A DNA stretch of 11,091 nt from JACQNR01 sp049515175. Lineage in GTDB: Bacteria; Acidobacteriota; Terriglobia; UBA7540. The position numbers and the translations under genes are program-made. Location of the stretch: assembly GCA_049515175.1 (NCBI GenBank), contig JBEKUI010000152.1, forward strand, positions 1-11,091. The letters run 5' to 3'. Under the pieces are notes generated by a model. It made no database searches. It was not told the DNA's origin and saw nothing but the letters and a program-made list of their open reading frames with translations. Of the stretch, positions 1-5,798 are shown piece after piece (position 1 is the stretch's first letter; each line of letters opens with the position of its first letter).

Positions 1-716
1 TCCCGGTGTTTCTCTACAAAATCTATCCGCCGGAAATCAAGGAATCCCCCGACGCGCCGCGCTGGGCGGCGGAAGAATTGAGAAAACTCGGCCCTTTGAC
101 AGGCAAAGAAATGCGGCTGCTGGCGCTGGTTCTCGCCGCGCTGGTGATGTGGATCGGCGGGGGCAAGTATGCCGACCCCGCCATTGCCGCCATCCTGGTG
201 ACCGTGCTCATGGTGATTGTGGGCGTGGTCTCCTGGAACGACATCACGGGCAACGCCCAGGCCTGGAACGTCCTCGTCTGGTTTGCCACGCTGGTGGCCA
301 TGGCGAACGGGCTAGCCGAAACCGGGTTCGTCGCCTGGCTGGGCCAGTCGCTCGCCCCCGCCTTCCGGACTCTGGGCACGACCGCCGCCATCCTGGCGCT
401 GGTTGGAGCTTTCTATTTTCTTCATTACCTGTTTGCCAGCCTGACCGCGCACGCGAGCGCCCTGCTGCCCGTGTTCCTTGCCGTGGCCGCCCAAGTCCCC
501 GGCGTCCCGCCCAAGGCCTGGGCGCTGCTGCTCGCCTACACGCTGGGCTTGATGGGAATCCTCACGCCCTACGCCACCGGCCCCTCGCCGATCTACTACG
601 GCAGCGGCTACATCAAGGGCAAGGACTTCTGGCGGCTGGGCTTGCTTCTCGGAGTGTTGTTTTTCGCCGCCTACCTCGCCATTACCATCCCCTGGCTTCG
701 TTGGGTCCTCAATTGA
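1..716 (+). CDS. DASS/SLC13-family anion permease, C-terminal part
   Basis: This is the C-terminal ~238 residues of a divalent anion:sodium symporter (DASS, SLC13/CitT-like), an inner-membrane carrier for di- or tricarboxylates such as 2-oxoglutarate, malate, citrate or tartrate. The frame is open at the window edge, and the motif YKIYPPEIKESPDAP near the start is internal in this family, so the gene begins upstream; the GTG at 6 is not its start. Several hydrophobic segments follow. The second family signature is clear: FLHYLFASLTAHASALLP, then about 40 residues later GILTPYATGPSPIYYGSGYI, which corresponds to the substrate/cation-binding half of the CitT-type carriers. It ends with an ordinary hydrophobic segment and TGA at 714-716. 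The substrate cannot be told from this part. No obvious terminator follows, and the next gene has its own promoter 140 bases downstream. Confidence 0.9.
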   Translation, partial: PVFLYKIYPPEIKESPDAPRWAAEELRKLGPLTGKEMRLLALVLAALVMWIGGGKYADPAIAAILVTVLMVIVGVVSWNDITGNAQAWNVLVWFATLVAMANGLAETGFVAWLGQSLAPAFRTLGTTAAILALVGAFYFLHYLFASLTAHASALLPVFLAVAAQVPGVPPKAWALLLAYTLGLMGILTPYATGPSPIYYGSGYIKGKDFWRLGLLLGVLFFAAYLAITIPWLRWVLN

Positions 717-855
717 CCGACGTCAGAAAACGCTTCCCAGCTCAGTCGATTGTGGTCAATGACAGCAACAGGTTTGATCGAGGCTAGTTTCCGGGCTGAC
801 CTTGACGAGCAAACCTTGACACCCGGAAAATCTCTAGCCGGCGCTGCCGTACCCC

Positions 856-884
856 TTGACATCGTGGCCTAGATGTGTTATACC
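856..884 (+). promoter_or_regulatory. sigma70-type promoter for the 311-aa gene
   Basis: A perfect -35 box TTGACA (856-861) is separated by exactly 17 bases from TATACC (879-884), which matches the -10 consensus at four positions. Transcription would start near 890. This places the ATG at 875 inside the promoter and supports the start at 965 for the gene downstream. The assignment is by consensus only. Confidence 0.6.
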
Positions 885-964
885 TCATGTCTAGCCTATT
901 CTACATCGCGGGGAGCGGGCCCGCCGCACTCCCGGGCGCTCCCCCCCGAAAGGACGCCACTCCC

Positions 965-1900
965 ATGCCTATCCACCTCACCGTAACCCCCCGCAGCCGG
1001 GAGGCGCGGCGCCGCAACGCGCAGCGGTCCACCGGACCGCGCACGGCCGAAGGCAAGCGCCGCACCGCCGGGAACGCGCGTCGCGCCCGGACGACGCCCC
1101 TCTGGCGCGGGCGGCCAGTTCCCCGCTCCCTGGACCAGGAATCCAGGAAGATCCTGGGCGGACTGGTGGAAGCTTTCGAGCCCGCCAACCCCGCCGAGCG
1201 CCTGTTGGTGGAGGAACTGGCCCGGCTCCATCGGCGCAAGCAGCGCAATCAGGAGGCCCAGGAAGGACTGATCGAGAAAAGCTTGAGAAGACTGGGCCGC
1301 GAGCGCTCTGAGCACCAACTCCAACTCACCCTGGAGAGCAGCGATTACCCGGCTCGTTCGGCGGCCGCCGCGGGGCTCCTCTACATGGAAGACTGTCCCG
1401 CCAAGTTTCGTGAGCTGGCGCGCCTGCTGAACGTCGTGAAGGATGATGTCGAGCTGGGGAATCTTTCTGCGGAAGTCGAAGGACTGCTGAAGACGATCTA
1501 TGGACCCAATCTCACGATGCGGGGGGCGCGCATCCTGGGCACCTATCAGAGGCTTCTGGAAAGCGGCTCCACAGCGCGAAAGGACGATTCGGAAACGGGC
1601 GACGCCTTACTGGAGGCGACGAGGGCGCAACTGCTCGGCGCCCTGGAAGAGGAAAAGTCGCTGCTGGCCGCAAGGTACCAGAGTTATCTCGAGGAACACA
1701 TCCTAACCCCGGCGGCGCTGGAGCGGGCAGCGCTTGTCCCTGAGGACGACCTCTGGCACTCCCTGATCTTCCAGGAACAAGCCCTCGACCGGCAGATCGA
1801 AAGCAAGACGCGATTGCTCTTGTTCATGCAATGGGTGCGGCGGTCAAACGAGTCGCACAAGACTCCCTTATATATAGGTGAAAACAAAGCTGCGACGTGA
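965..1900 (+). CDS. STGPRT-motif hypothetical protein, 311 aa
   Basis: This is a soluble, highly charged protein without signal peptide or membrane segment; its function is unknown. The N-terminus carries the motif RRRNAQRSTGPRTAEGKRRTAGNA (about residues 16-38). I recognise this from a large family of uncharacterised proteins frequent in Acidobacteriota and Planctomycetes, usually written NARKSTGPRTxEGKxRS. The rest is predicted mostly helical, with a conserved-looking segment around residues 262-291 (FQEQALDRQIESKTRLLLFMQ) like the C-terminal helix of that family. The start at 965 is chosen because AAGGA (950-954) precedes it and because the upstream in-frame ATG at 875 lies in the promoter. 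The last codons (ENKAAT, then TGA) are made by the first unit of a ~50-nt repeat, and the frame stays open for 35 codons past the stop, so the C-terminus may be recently altered. The basic N-terminus might bind nucleic acid, but that is speculation. Confidence 0.75.
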   Translation: MPIHLTVTPRSREARRRNAQRSTGPRTAEGKRRTAGNARRARTTPLWRGRPVPRSLDQESRKILGGLVEAFEPANPAERLLVEELARLHRRKQRNQEAQEGLIEKSLRRLGRERSEHQLQLTLESSDYPARSAAAAGLLYMEDCPAKFRELARLLNVVKDDVELGNLSAEVEGLLKTIYGPNLTMRGARILGTYQRLLESGSTARKDDSETGDALLEATRAQLLGALEEEKSLLAARYQSYLEEHILTPAALERAALVPEDDLWHSLIFQEQALDRQIESKTRLLLFMQWVRRSNESHKTPLYIGENKAAT

Positions 1901-1997
1901 TTTGAAATGAGCGAGTTACAATTTTCGGGACAAAACAAAGCTGCGATGTTATTGAAAACAAAAGGACTGTTTAGATTTTGTACAAAGCTGCGGTGTT
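1881..1997 (+). repeat. Phased ~50-nt repeat, three units
   Basis: The core ACAAAGCTGCGRYGT occurs at 1884, 1935 and 1982, giving spacings of 51 and 47 bases. The first two units also share the AAA upstream and an ATTGAAA-like segment downstream. The region is AT-richer than its surroundings. Unit 1 encodes the end of the 311-aa protein; unit 2 is in the same frame beyond the stop; unit 3 is shifted by one base. The spacers between cores are only loosely similar. Confidence 0.7.
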
Positions 1998-2098
1998 CTT
2001 GCCTATGAGTGGGTTAGACAAATGCCAGAGATAACAGGGCCAAACTTGTGGGCCTTGAATGTCACGATTCCCGGCCAAGCGTCAAATGGCGTTGGGGG

Positions 2099-2118
2099 AT
2101 TCCCGCTGGCGCGGGAAT
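2099..2118 (+). repeat. REP-like palindrome, forward copy
   Basis: ATTCCCGC (2099-2106) and GCGGGAAT (2111-2118) form a perfect 8-bp stem with a TGGC loop, preceded by GG and followed by GACGG. This is the widely seen REP-type hairpin whose antisense translation gives the familiar RHSRASGNP string. It lies just beyond the DedA stop codon and could stabilise or terminate that transcript. Confidence 0.75.
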
Positions 2119-2150
2119 GACGGTAACCGGCGGACGACAACAATTCAGGG

Positions 2151-2810
2151 TCACCCTCGCGTAAGCGGGGGTCCACTATGGTCTGCGTTTCCCGCGCGCA
2201 GGCGGTTCTTCCAGCGGTTGTGGACGAACCACGCGGCGGCAAGGACGATGACGATACCAATCACGGTGTCGAACTGATGGAAGTAGCCGCGCAGGCTGGG
2301 CCATTTCTCGCCGAGTTTGAAGCCGGTGTAGGCGAGGACATAGCACCAGGGAAGCGAGCCGAGGAAGGTGAAGAGGTGAAAGCGCAGGACGTTCATGCGC
2401 GCGATGCCCGCGGGCAGAGCGATGAAGGTTCGGATGACGGGCAGCAGGCGCGCGATGAAGACCGCCCAATCGCCGTAGCGGGCGAAGAAGCGGTCGGCCA
2501 TTTCGAGGTCATGGCGGGTGATCAAAACGTAGCGGCCAAACTTCTCGACCAGCGGCCTTCCGCCCCAGGAGCCGAGATAGTAGGCGACGAGCGATCCCAG
2601 ATTGCAGCCGACGGCCCCAGCGAGCGCCACCCCGAGGAGATTGAATCGGCCGGTGAAGACCAGGTAGCCGGAAAAGGGCATGATGATTTCCGAGGGCAGT
2701 GGAATGCACGCCGACTCGATGCCCATCAAGAGGACGATGCCCAGATACCCAGTAGCACTAATGAAGGAGGTGATGAAACGCGCCAGGATTTCGAGGAGAG
2801 CGGAGACCAT
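2151..2810 (-). CDS. DedA-family (SNARE-associated/VTT) membrane protein
   Basis: A 219-aa polytopic inner-membrane protein of the DedA family; members act in membrane homeostasis and undecaprenyl-phosphate or phospholipid flipping. Visible family marks are IESACIPLPSEIIMPFSGYL (residues 31-50, with the acidic Glu32 and Glu41), the GNxxGS-like segment near residues 69-73, and the signature FIARLLPVIRTFIALPAGIARM (118-139) with Arg121, Pro124, Arg127 and the PAG triplet. A terminal hydrophobic helix spans about 182-196, followed by basic residues. The last ~14 residues (AGNADHSGPPLTRG) come from a REP-like element, so the ancestral protein probably ended near residue 205. No good Shine-Dalgarno precedes the ATG at 2810. 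It follows the 73-aa gene by 48 bases on the same strand and is probably co-transcribed with it. I do not assign a specific transported lipid. Confidence 0.92.
   Translation of the reverse strand: MVSALLEILARFITSFISATGYLGIVLLMGIESACIPLPSEIIMPFSGYLVFTGRFNLLGVALAGAVGCNLGSLVAYYLGSWGGRPLVEKFGRYVLITRHDLEMADRFFARYGDWAVFIARLLPVIRTFIALPAGIARMNVLRFHLFTFLGSLPWCYVLAYTGFKLGEKWPSLRGYFHQFDTVIGIVIVLAAAWFVHNRWKNRLRAGNADHSGPPLTRG
2153..2172 (-). repeat. REP-like palindrome, inverted copy inside dedA end
   Basis: ACCCTCGC (2153-2160), loop GTAA, GCGGGGGT (2165-2172): an 8-bp stem with one wobble pair. Read on the minus strand it aligns with the forward copy at 2099-2118 (GGACCCCCGC...GAGGGTGAC against GGATTCCCGC...GGGAATGAC), so the two form an inverted, BIME-like pair 54 bases apart. 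This copy encodes the last residues and part of the stop codon of the DedA gene. Confidence 0.65.
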
Positions 2811-2858
2811 GAGGTAGTTTGTCGCAGAGAGAGAGGGTCGAGTTCCGGCAGGGCGGTC

Positions 2859-3080
2859 CTAGAAAGCGTCCGATCCCTGGGCAAAGGTGAATCCCGCCAG
2901 GCTGATGCCACCACTCGCTCTTTCAACCTTGACGCGCCGGACGTCGGAATCCGTGCCGCCCACCTTGCGCAGAACGGCATAGGTGGTAAAGACCTCGGAA
3001 TAGACCTTGGTCACCAGCCAGGTGTCGCCGCTTTCGTTCAGCTTCCAGAGTTGGCCTAACAAAATGGACTCCACAGCCAC
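2859..3080 (-). CDS. Small conserved-looking protein, 73 aa, unknown function
   Basis: A small soluble protein with no signal peptide or membrane segment. The sequence (WKLNESGDTWLVTKVYSEVFTTYAVLRKVGG, then VRRVKVERASGG...GFTFAQGSDAF) alternates hydrophobic and polar residues and looks like a compact beta-rich domain; I cannot name the family. It starts at a GTG (3078-3080) preceded at suitable distance by AGAGGT (minus strand; 3089-3094 on plus), which makes the start convincing and supports a real gene despite its size. Upstream there is a plausible minus-strand promoter (3169-3196), a perfect 8-bp GC hairpin and a 14-bp palindrome touching the ribosome binding site, suggesting regulated translation or transcription. 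The DedA gene lies 48 bases downstream on the same strand. A role linked to DedA is only inferred from position. Confidence 0.65.
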   Translation of the reverse strand: MAVESILLGQLWKLNESGDTWLVTKVYSEVFTTYAVLRKVGGTDSDVRRVKVERASGGISLAGFTFAQGSDAF

Positions 3081-3094
3081 AGGTCGTTACCTCT

Positions 3095-3108
3095 CGATTC
3101 TAGAATCG
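3095..3108. promoter_or_regulatory. 14-bp perfect palindrome upstream of 73-aa gene
   Basis: CGATTCTAGAATCG is fully self-complementary. It sits directly upstream of the AGAGGT ribosome binding site of the 73-aa gene and about 60 bases downstream of its predicted transcription start. It could be an operator for a dimeric regulator. The function is inferred. Confidence 0.35.
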
Positions 3109-3113
3109 GAATC

Positions 3114-3133
3114 CCCGCCGCAGGCGCGGCGGG
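3114..3133. repeat. GC-rich 8-bp hairpin in leader of 73-aa gene
   Basis: CCCGCCGC (3114-3121), loop AGGC, GCGGCGGG (3126-3133): a perfect 8-bp stem with a tetraloop, the same geometry as the REP-like hairpins near 2100-2170 but of different sequence. It would lie in the 5' untranslated region of the minus-strand transcript. No U-run follows on either strand, so it is not a typical terminator. Confidence 0.5.
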
Positions 3134-3168
3134 CCGGCGCCCTTCGCACCGCATTCACTCACTGTAAC

Positions 3169-3196
3169 TTTATCCGGGTTGTCCGAGGGGAGTCAA
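3169..3196 (-). promoter_or_regulatory. Candidate promoter for the 73-aa gene and dedA
   Basis: On the minus strand TTGACT (plus 3191-3196) is followed after 16 bases by GATAAA (plus 3169-3174), five and four matches to the sigma70 boxes. TAAAGT with an 18-base spacer is an alternative -10. It would give an untranslated leader of roughly 80 bases containing the hairpin and palindrome. Confidence 0.4.
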
Positions 3197-3435
3197 TAGC
3201 GGGTCGCGTCCTGAGCTGGAACATAGCGCCGTCCCTGAGCCCGCCAGATGGCAGGCCAATGCCGCCCTGGAGGGGGGCGCCACGCGCGAAACGAGGGAAT
3301 GGCCCCTTGTTTTCTGTCACCTGCAAGGGTCAGATTCCCAAGGCGATGCGGGCAACTTCCCTGCCCGGAGGTCCATCCCAGGGGAAGACGAGCAAGAAAA
3401 AAAGGTGGCGCACGGACGGCGCGGCTGGAAACCCG
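3197..3435. other. Intergenic stretch without a recognisable gene
   Basis: The gap between the 73-aa gene (minus) and the M48 protease (plus) spans 414 bases. Its outer parts hold the two divergent promoters. In this central part open frames exist on both strands, but none has family-like sequence or a convincing ribosome binding site. Short GC-rich inverted segments occur, none followed by a T-run. I see nothing else in it. Confidence 0.5.
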
Positions 3436-3464
3436 CTGCCCCGATTCTGCGTCTAAGGTATAAT
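3436..3464 (+). promoter_or_regulatory. Promoter for the M48 protease gene
   Basis: A perfect -10 box TATAAT lies at 3459-3464. The matching -35 position, 17 bases upstream (3436-3441, CTGCCC), is weak. Transcription would start near 3471, leaving a leader of about 24 bases that contains the GGAGGAG ribosome binding site. Confidence 0.5.
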
Positions 3465-3494
3465 AAGGAAAGAAATAGGCGGAGGAGTTGTCCC

Positions 3495-4496
3495 ATGCCA
3501 ATCTCCCGCAGGCTAGCCGTACTGCTTCTGATGGCGCTCTTGGGCGCCGGTGTCCCGGGTCGCGCCGAGGACAAGAAGAAAGATGTGGATGCCATTGGCG
3601 ACCGCAAGGTGGCGCGCCGATCCATCATCTCGCAGGAAAAAGAGATCGGCATCGGCAAGCAGTATTCCTCGGAGATCGAGCATCAGGCGAAAATGATCAC
3701 CGACCCGGTGGTCACTGAATACGTCAACCGCCTGGCGCAGAATGTGGCGCGCAACTCCGACCTGAGGATTCCGCTCACCGTCAAAGTCATCGACTCTCCG
3801 GAACTGAACGCCTTTGCCCTGCCGGGCGGTTTCCTCTACGTGAATAGCGGACTGGTCCTCGCCGCCGATGAGGAAGCGCAGGTGGCGGGCGTGGTGGCCC
3901 ACGAGATCGCCCACGTGGCGGCGCGCCACTGGGCTTCGCAAATGACCCGCGCCACGATCGCTCAGTACGCCATGCTGCCGGTGATGATTCTGGTCCCCAT
4001 GTCTTACCCGGTGTACTACGGCGTGATGTCGGCGTACATGAACGGGATGCCGATGCTCTTCCTCAAATTCAGTCGCAACGACGAAGCCGAAGCCGACATG
4101 CTGGGCCTGCAATACATGTATAAAGCCGGCTACGACCCTAGCGCCTACGTGACGTTCTTTTCCAAGATTATCGAGCAGGACCGGCGCACCCCGGGGAGCA
4201 TCCCCACCGTCTTCGCCTCGCATCCTCCCACGCCGGAACGGATCCTAGCCTCCGAGCAGGAAATCAAATCCATCCTGCCGAAGCGGGAGCAATATCTGGT
4301 CTCCACCTCGGAATTTGACGACGTGAAGGCGCACCTGCAAAGTATTCTGACGACGCGGAAGAAGACCGACAAGAAGGAAGGCCCGACGCTGCGCAAACGC
4401 GACTCCGCCGACCAGACTTCCGGCGATACGCAGACCACCGACCAGGGAAAGAGCAAGGACGACGAGAAGCCGCCGGTCCTGAAACGGCGCGACTAA
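3495..4496 (+). CDS. M48-family zinc metalloprotease, BepA/YfgC-like, exported
   Basis: A 333-aa M48 peptidase, probably periplasmic and acting in outer-membrane or periplasmic protein quality control like E. coli BepA. Residues 1-24 form a signal peptide (MPISRR, hydrophobic core LAVLLLMALLGAGV, then RAED). The zinc site is complete: HEIAH at 136-140 with catalytic Glu137, third ligand Glu197 in NDEAEAD, and His243 in SHPPTPERI, matching BepA's His136/His140/Glu201 and its regulatory His246 (alignment from memory). The upstream block NAFALPGGFLYVNSGLV (105-121) is typical. Residues ~155-190 are a hydrophobic insert, perhaps a membrane-facing loop. Instead of BepA's TPR domain there is a ~60-residue charged, disordered tail in which P-x-L-[RK]-[KR]-R-D occurs twice (297-303 and 327-333). 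The start at 3495 has GGAGGAG just upstream (3480-3486) and begins the signal peptide. A single-gene unit with its own promoter and terminator. Confidence 0.93.
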   Translation: MPISRRLAVLLLMALLGAGVPGRAEDKKKDVDAIGDRKVARRSIISQEKEIGIGKQYSSEIEHQAKMITDPVVTEYVNRLAQNVARNSDLRIPLTVKVIDSPELNAFALPGGFLYVNSGLVLAADEEAQVAGVVAHEIAHVAARHWASQMTRATIAQYAMLPVMILVPMSYPVYYGVMSAYMNGMPMLFLKFSRNDEAEADMLGLQYMYKAGYDPSAYVTFFSKIIEQDRRTPGSIPTVFASHPPTPERILASEQEIKSILPKREQYLVSTSEFDDVKAHLQSILTTRKKTDKKEGPTLRKRDSADQTSGDTQTTDQGKSKDDEKPPVLKRRD

Positions 4497-4521
4497 GCCG
4501 AAATTTCTAGAGTCCTCCCTC

Positions 4522-4549
4522 AGCCCGCGCCTTCCGCGGGCTTTTTTTT
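4522..4549 (+). terminator. Rho-independent terminator of the M48 protease gene
   Basis: AGCCCGCG (4522-4529), loop CCTTC, CGCGGGCT (4535-4542): a perfect 8-bp GC-rich stem running straight into eight Ts (4542-4549). It begins 26 bases after the protease stop. The other strand has no T-run after the stem, so it works only on the plus strand. Confidence 0.92.
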
Positions 4550-4616
4550 GAGGCGCGCTGCAAGTTGAGCGAGAGAGCTGCGCGACAGCGAGGCAGGAAA
4601 AAGTCTGCGCGAGCGA

Positions 4617-4916
4617 TCAGGTACGGGGGGGCGGCGAGATCACAATCCCCATGCGCCGCAACTCGTCGCCGTAGTACTTCTTGTGGAGGATGTCCCACTC
4701 CGCGCTGCCCTCGGGAATGGTGCGCTTCTGGGAGGTGATCTTCGTGCGGACGGTCTCGTCCACCTTCTCCTCTTCGTGCAGAAGGTCGGTGAGAATTTTC
4801 ACAATCTCTTGGCGGATGGTGTTGGGCTCCTCGAAGATCTCCACCTCATCCAGATCTTCGATCGCCCCCATCACGCGATGGGAAAGTTGAATCACTTTTT
4901 CGCGGGTCAGTTTCAT
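4617..4916 (-). CDS. DUF507 family protein, 99 aa (second of pair)
   Basis: A small soluble, acidic, largely helical protein assigned to DUF507, a family of unknown function seen in Acidobacteriota and Deltaproteobacteria-like lineages. Typical features are MKLTREKVIQLSHRVMGAIEDL at the start, the middle segment TIRQEIVKILTDLLHEEEKVDETVRTKI, and the C-terminal EWDILHKKYYGDELRRMGI (residues 73-91), the most recognisable part. It lies 36 bases behind another DUF507 gene and is presumably a paralog co-transcribed with it; the two could form a heterodimer (inference). No strong Shine-Dalgarno is visible before the ATG at 4916. The final residues SPPPRT run into the converging region facing the protease terminator. 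Confidence 0.85.
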   Translation of the reverse strand: MKLTREKVIQLSHRVMGAIEDLDEVEIFEEPNTIRQEIVKILTDLLHEEEKVDETVRTKITSQKRTIPEGSAEWDILHKKYYGDELRRMGIVISPPPRT

Positions 4917-4952
4917 GCGGACGGATTGCAGACGGCGGCAGACCTCAGGCCG

Positions 4953-5231
4953 CTAGAGAATGGCCTTGCGCTCGCGAACGATCTGCTTCTTCACTTTCTT
5001 GAACATTTCTTCGTAGGAGGCGCCCACGGCCTTCATCTCGTTGCCGTGTGCCTCGAGAATCTTGCGCACTTCGTCGTTGATGCGGTCCTCAACCGAAACT
5101 TCGTCCAGCATCACCTGCGAGACGACTTCCGTGACGTAGGCGGGCTGGTCGTACTGGACCAGCTTGGCCTCCACCAGCTTCTTCAGGAGCTGTTTCGCCA
5201 TGTAAGCAACGTATTCTCGCGGCAGGTGCAT
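4953..5231 (-). CDS. DUF507 family protein, 92 aa (first of pair)
   Basis: A small helical soluble protein of the DUF507 family, function unknown. It begins MHLPREYVAYMAKQLLKKLVEAKLV and contains the family-like segment VSQVMLDEVSVEDRINDEVRKILEAH (residues 37-62), corresponding to the middle of its neighbour, then a very basic C-terminal helix (MFKKVKKQIVRERKAIL). It lacks the EWD...MGI ending of the second copy, so the pair has diverged at the C-terminus. The start at 5231 gives the natural N-terminus but has little Shine-Dalgarno; Met11 (5201) is the alternative. A promoter (5272-5301) lies 40 bases upstream, so this is the first gene of a two-gene operon. The 11-mer CCGCCGTCTGC precedes the start of both copies. 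Confidence 0.82.
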   Translation of the reverse strand: MHLPREYVAYMAKQLLKKLVEAKLVQYDQPAYVTEVVSQVMLDEVSVEDRINDEVRKILEAHGNEMKAVGASYEEMFKKVKKQIVRERKAIL

Positions 5232-5271
5232 AGCAGACGGCGGGCACCATTCTTGACGCCCGAAACCAGCT

Positions 5272-5301
5272 AGTGTAGACTTGATTGTTTGGAAGTGTCA
5301 A
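5272..5301 (-). promoter_or_regulatory. Promoter for the DUF507 gene pair
   Basis: On the minus strand a perfect TTGACA (plus 5296-5301) is followed after 18 bases by TACACT (plus 5272-5277), four matches to the -10 consensus. The start of transcription would be near 5265, leaving a leader of about 34 bases. Confidence 0.55.
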
Positions 5302-5370
5302 GGTGCGCGCGCTGTCGCGCGGAATTCGGATTCAGCGCAAGCAGGATTCCGGCGGTTGCGAACGGAATGG

Positions 5371-5447
5371 GGGCGGTTAGCTCAGTTGGTCAGAGCGTCT
5401 GCCTTACAAGCAGAAGGTCATCCGTTCGAGGCGGATACCGCCCACCA
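5371..5447 (+). tRNA. tRNA-Val (anticodon TAC)
   Basis: A complete 77-nt cloverleaf. The acceptor stem GGGCGGT pairs with ACCGCCC; the D-arm contains TAGCTCAGTTGGTCAGAGC; the anticodon stem TCTGC/GCAGA encloses loop CTTACAA with anticodon TAC (reads GTA and related valine codons); the T-stem ATCCG/CGGAT encloses TTCGAGG. Discriminator A is followed by an encoded CCA end. Confidence 0.97.
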
Positions 5448-5452
5448 AACAA

Positions 5453-5489
5453 ATTGAGCCAGTGAATCATTGAGCCGCTGAATCATTGG
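5453..5489 (-). repeat. Octamer satellite, left arm
   Basis: The plus strand reads ATTGAGCC, AGTGAATC, ATTGAGCC, GCTGAATC, ATTGG: an 8-bp period with a stronger 16-bp period, just downstream of tRNA-Val. It is the inverted relative of the octamer array at 5521-5560, with which about 24 of 34 bases could pair. Confidence 0.7.
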
Positions 5490-5520
5490 AAGTGCCCATA
5501 CGAGAATGTGACCGGGATTT

Positions 5521-5560
5521 TCAATGAATCAATGACCCGATGGATCAATGGATCAATTGA
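5521..5560 (+). repeat. Octamer satellite, right arm (TCAATGRA x5)
   Basis: Five consecutive octamers: TCAATGAA, TCAATGAC, CCGATGGA, TCAATGGA, TCAATTGA. The array ends 3 bases before tRNA-Asp. Together with the inverted left arm it could form a long imperfect hairpin around a ~31-base loop, either in DNA or in a tRNA precursor transcript. Confidence 0.7.
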
Positions 5561-5563
5561 CTC

Positions 5564-5640
5564 GGGGACGTAGTTCAGCTGGTTAGAACGCATGCCTGTC
5601 ACGCATGAGGTCGCGGGTTCGATCCCCGTCGTCCCCGCCA
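5564..5640 (+). tRNA. tRNA-Asp (anticodon GTC)
   Basis: A complete 77-nt cloverleaf. The acceptor stem GGGGACG pairs with CGTCCCC; the anticodon stem CATGC/GCATG encloses CTGTCAC with anticodon GTC; the T-arm is GCGGG-TTCGATC-CCCGT-like. Discriminator G is followed by an encoded CCA end. It lies 116 bases after tRNA-Val on the same strand. Confidence 0.97.
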
Positions 5641-5798
5641 GCTAACCCAACAAGTTCGTCAATCAATTCCCAGAAACATCCGAGAGGTAGTTCTCGTGTT
5701 GGTGCATCGACACACCCAGATGCGAGGAAATCGGCGACAGGTTGCCGCAGCGCCAAGCAGCAAGCTCGTGCACTGCCCCAAAGGCACGACGCGTCAGG

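Noticed and set aside
816..845. Second promoter using TTGACA at 816-821
   Set aside because: No -10-like sequence is found 15-19 bases downstream (the region is GC-rich).
875..964. Upstream start for the STGPRT-motif protein
   Set aside because: The ATG at 875 falls within the predicted promoter (-10 at 879-884). The start at 965 has a ribosome binding site and begins close to the family motif.
1881..1997. CRISPR array
   Set aside because: Only three short cores are present, with spacers that resemble one another and no palindromic repeat; one unit lies in a coding region. No cas genes are near.
2178..3059. 293-codon plus-strand open frame
   Set aside because: It is antisense to the DedA gene and the 73-aa gene; its composition is that of a shadow frame and it has no membrane or domain features.
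3405..3494. Upstream start for the M48 protease
   Set aside because: It would precede the TATAAT box and bury the signal peptide. GGAGGAG before 3495 and the signal sequence favour 3495.
5766..5789. Hairpin TCGTGC...GCACGA as a terminator for the oxidoreductase genes
   Set aside because: The stem is only 6 bp, the loop is 12 bases and no T-run follows on either strand.
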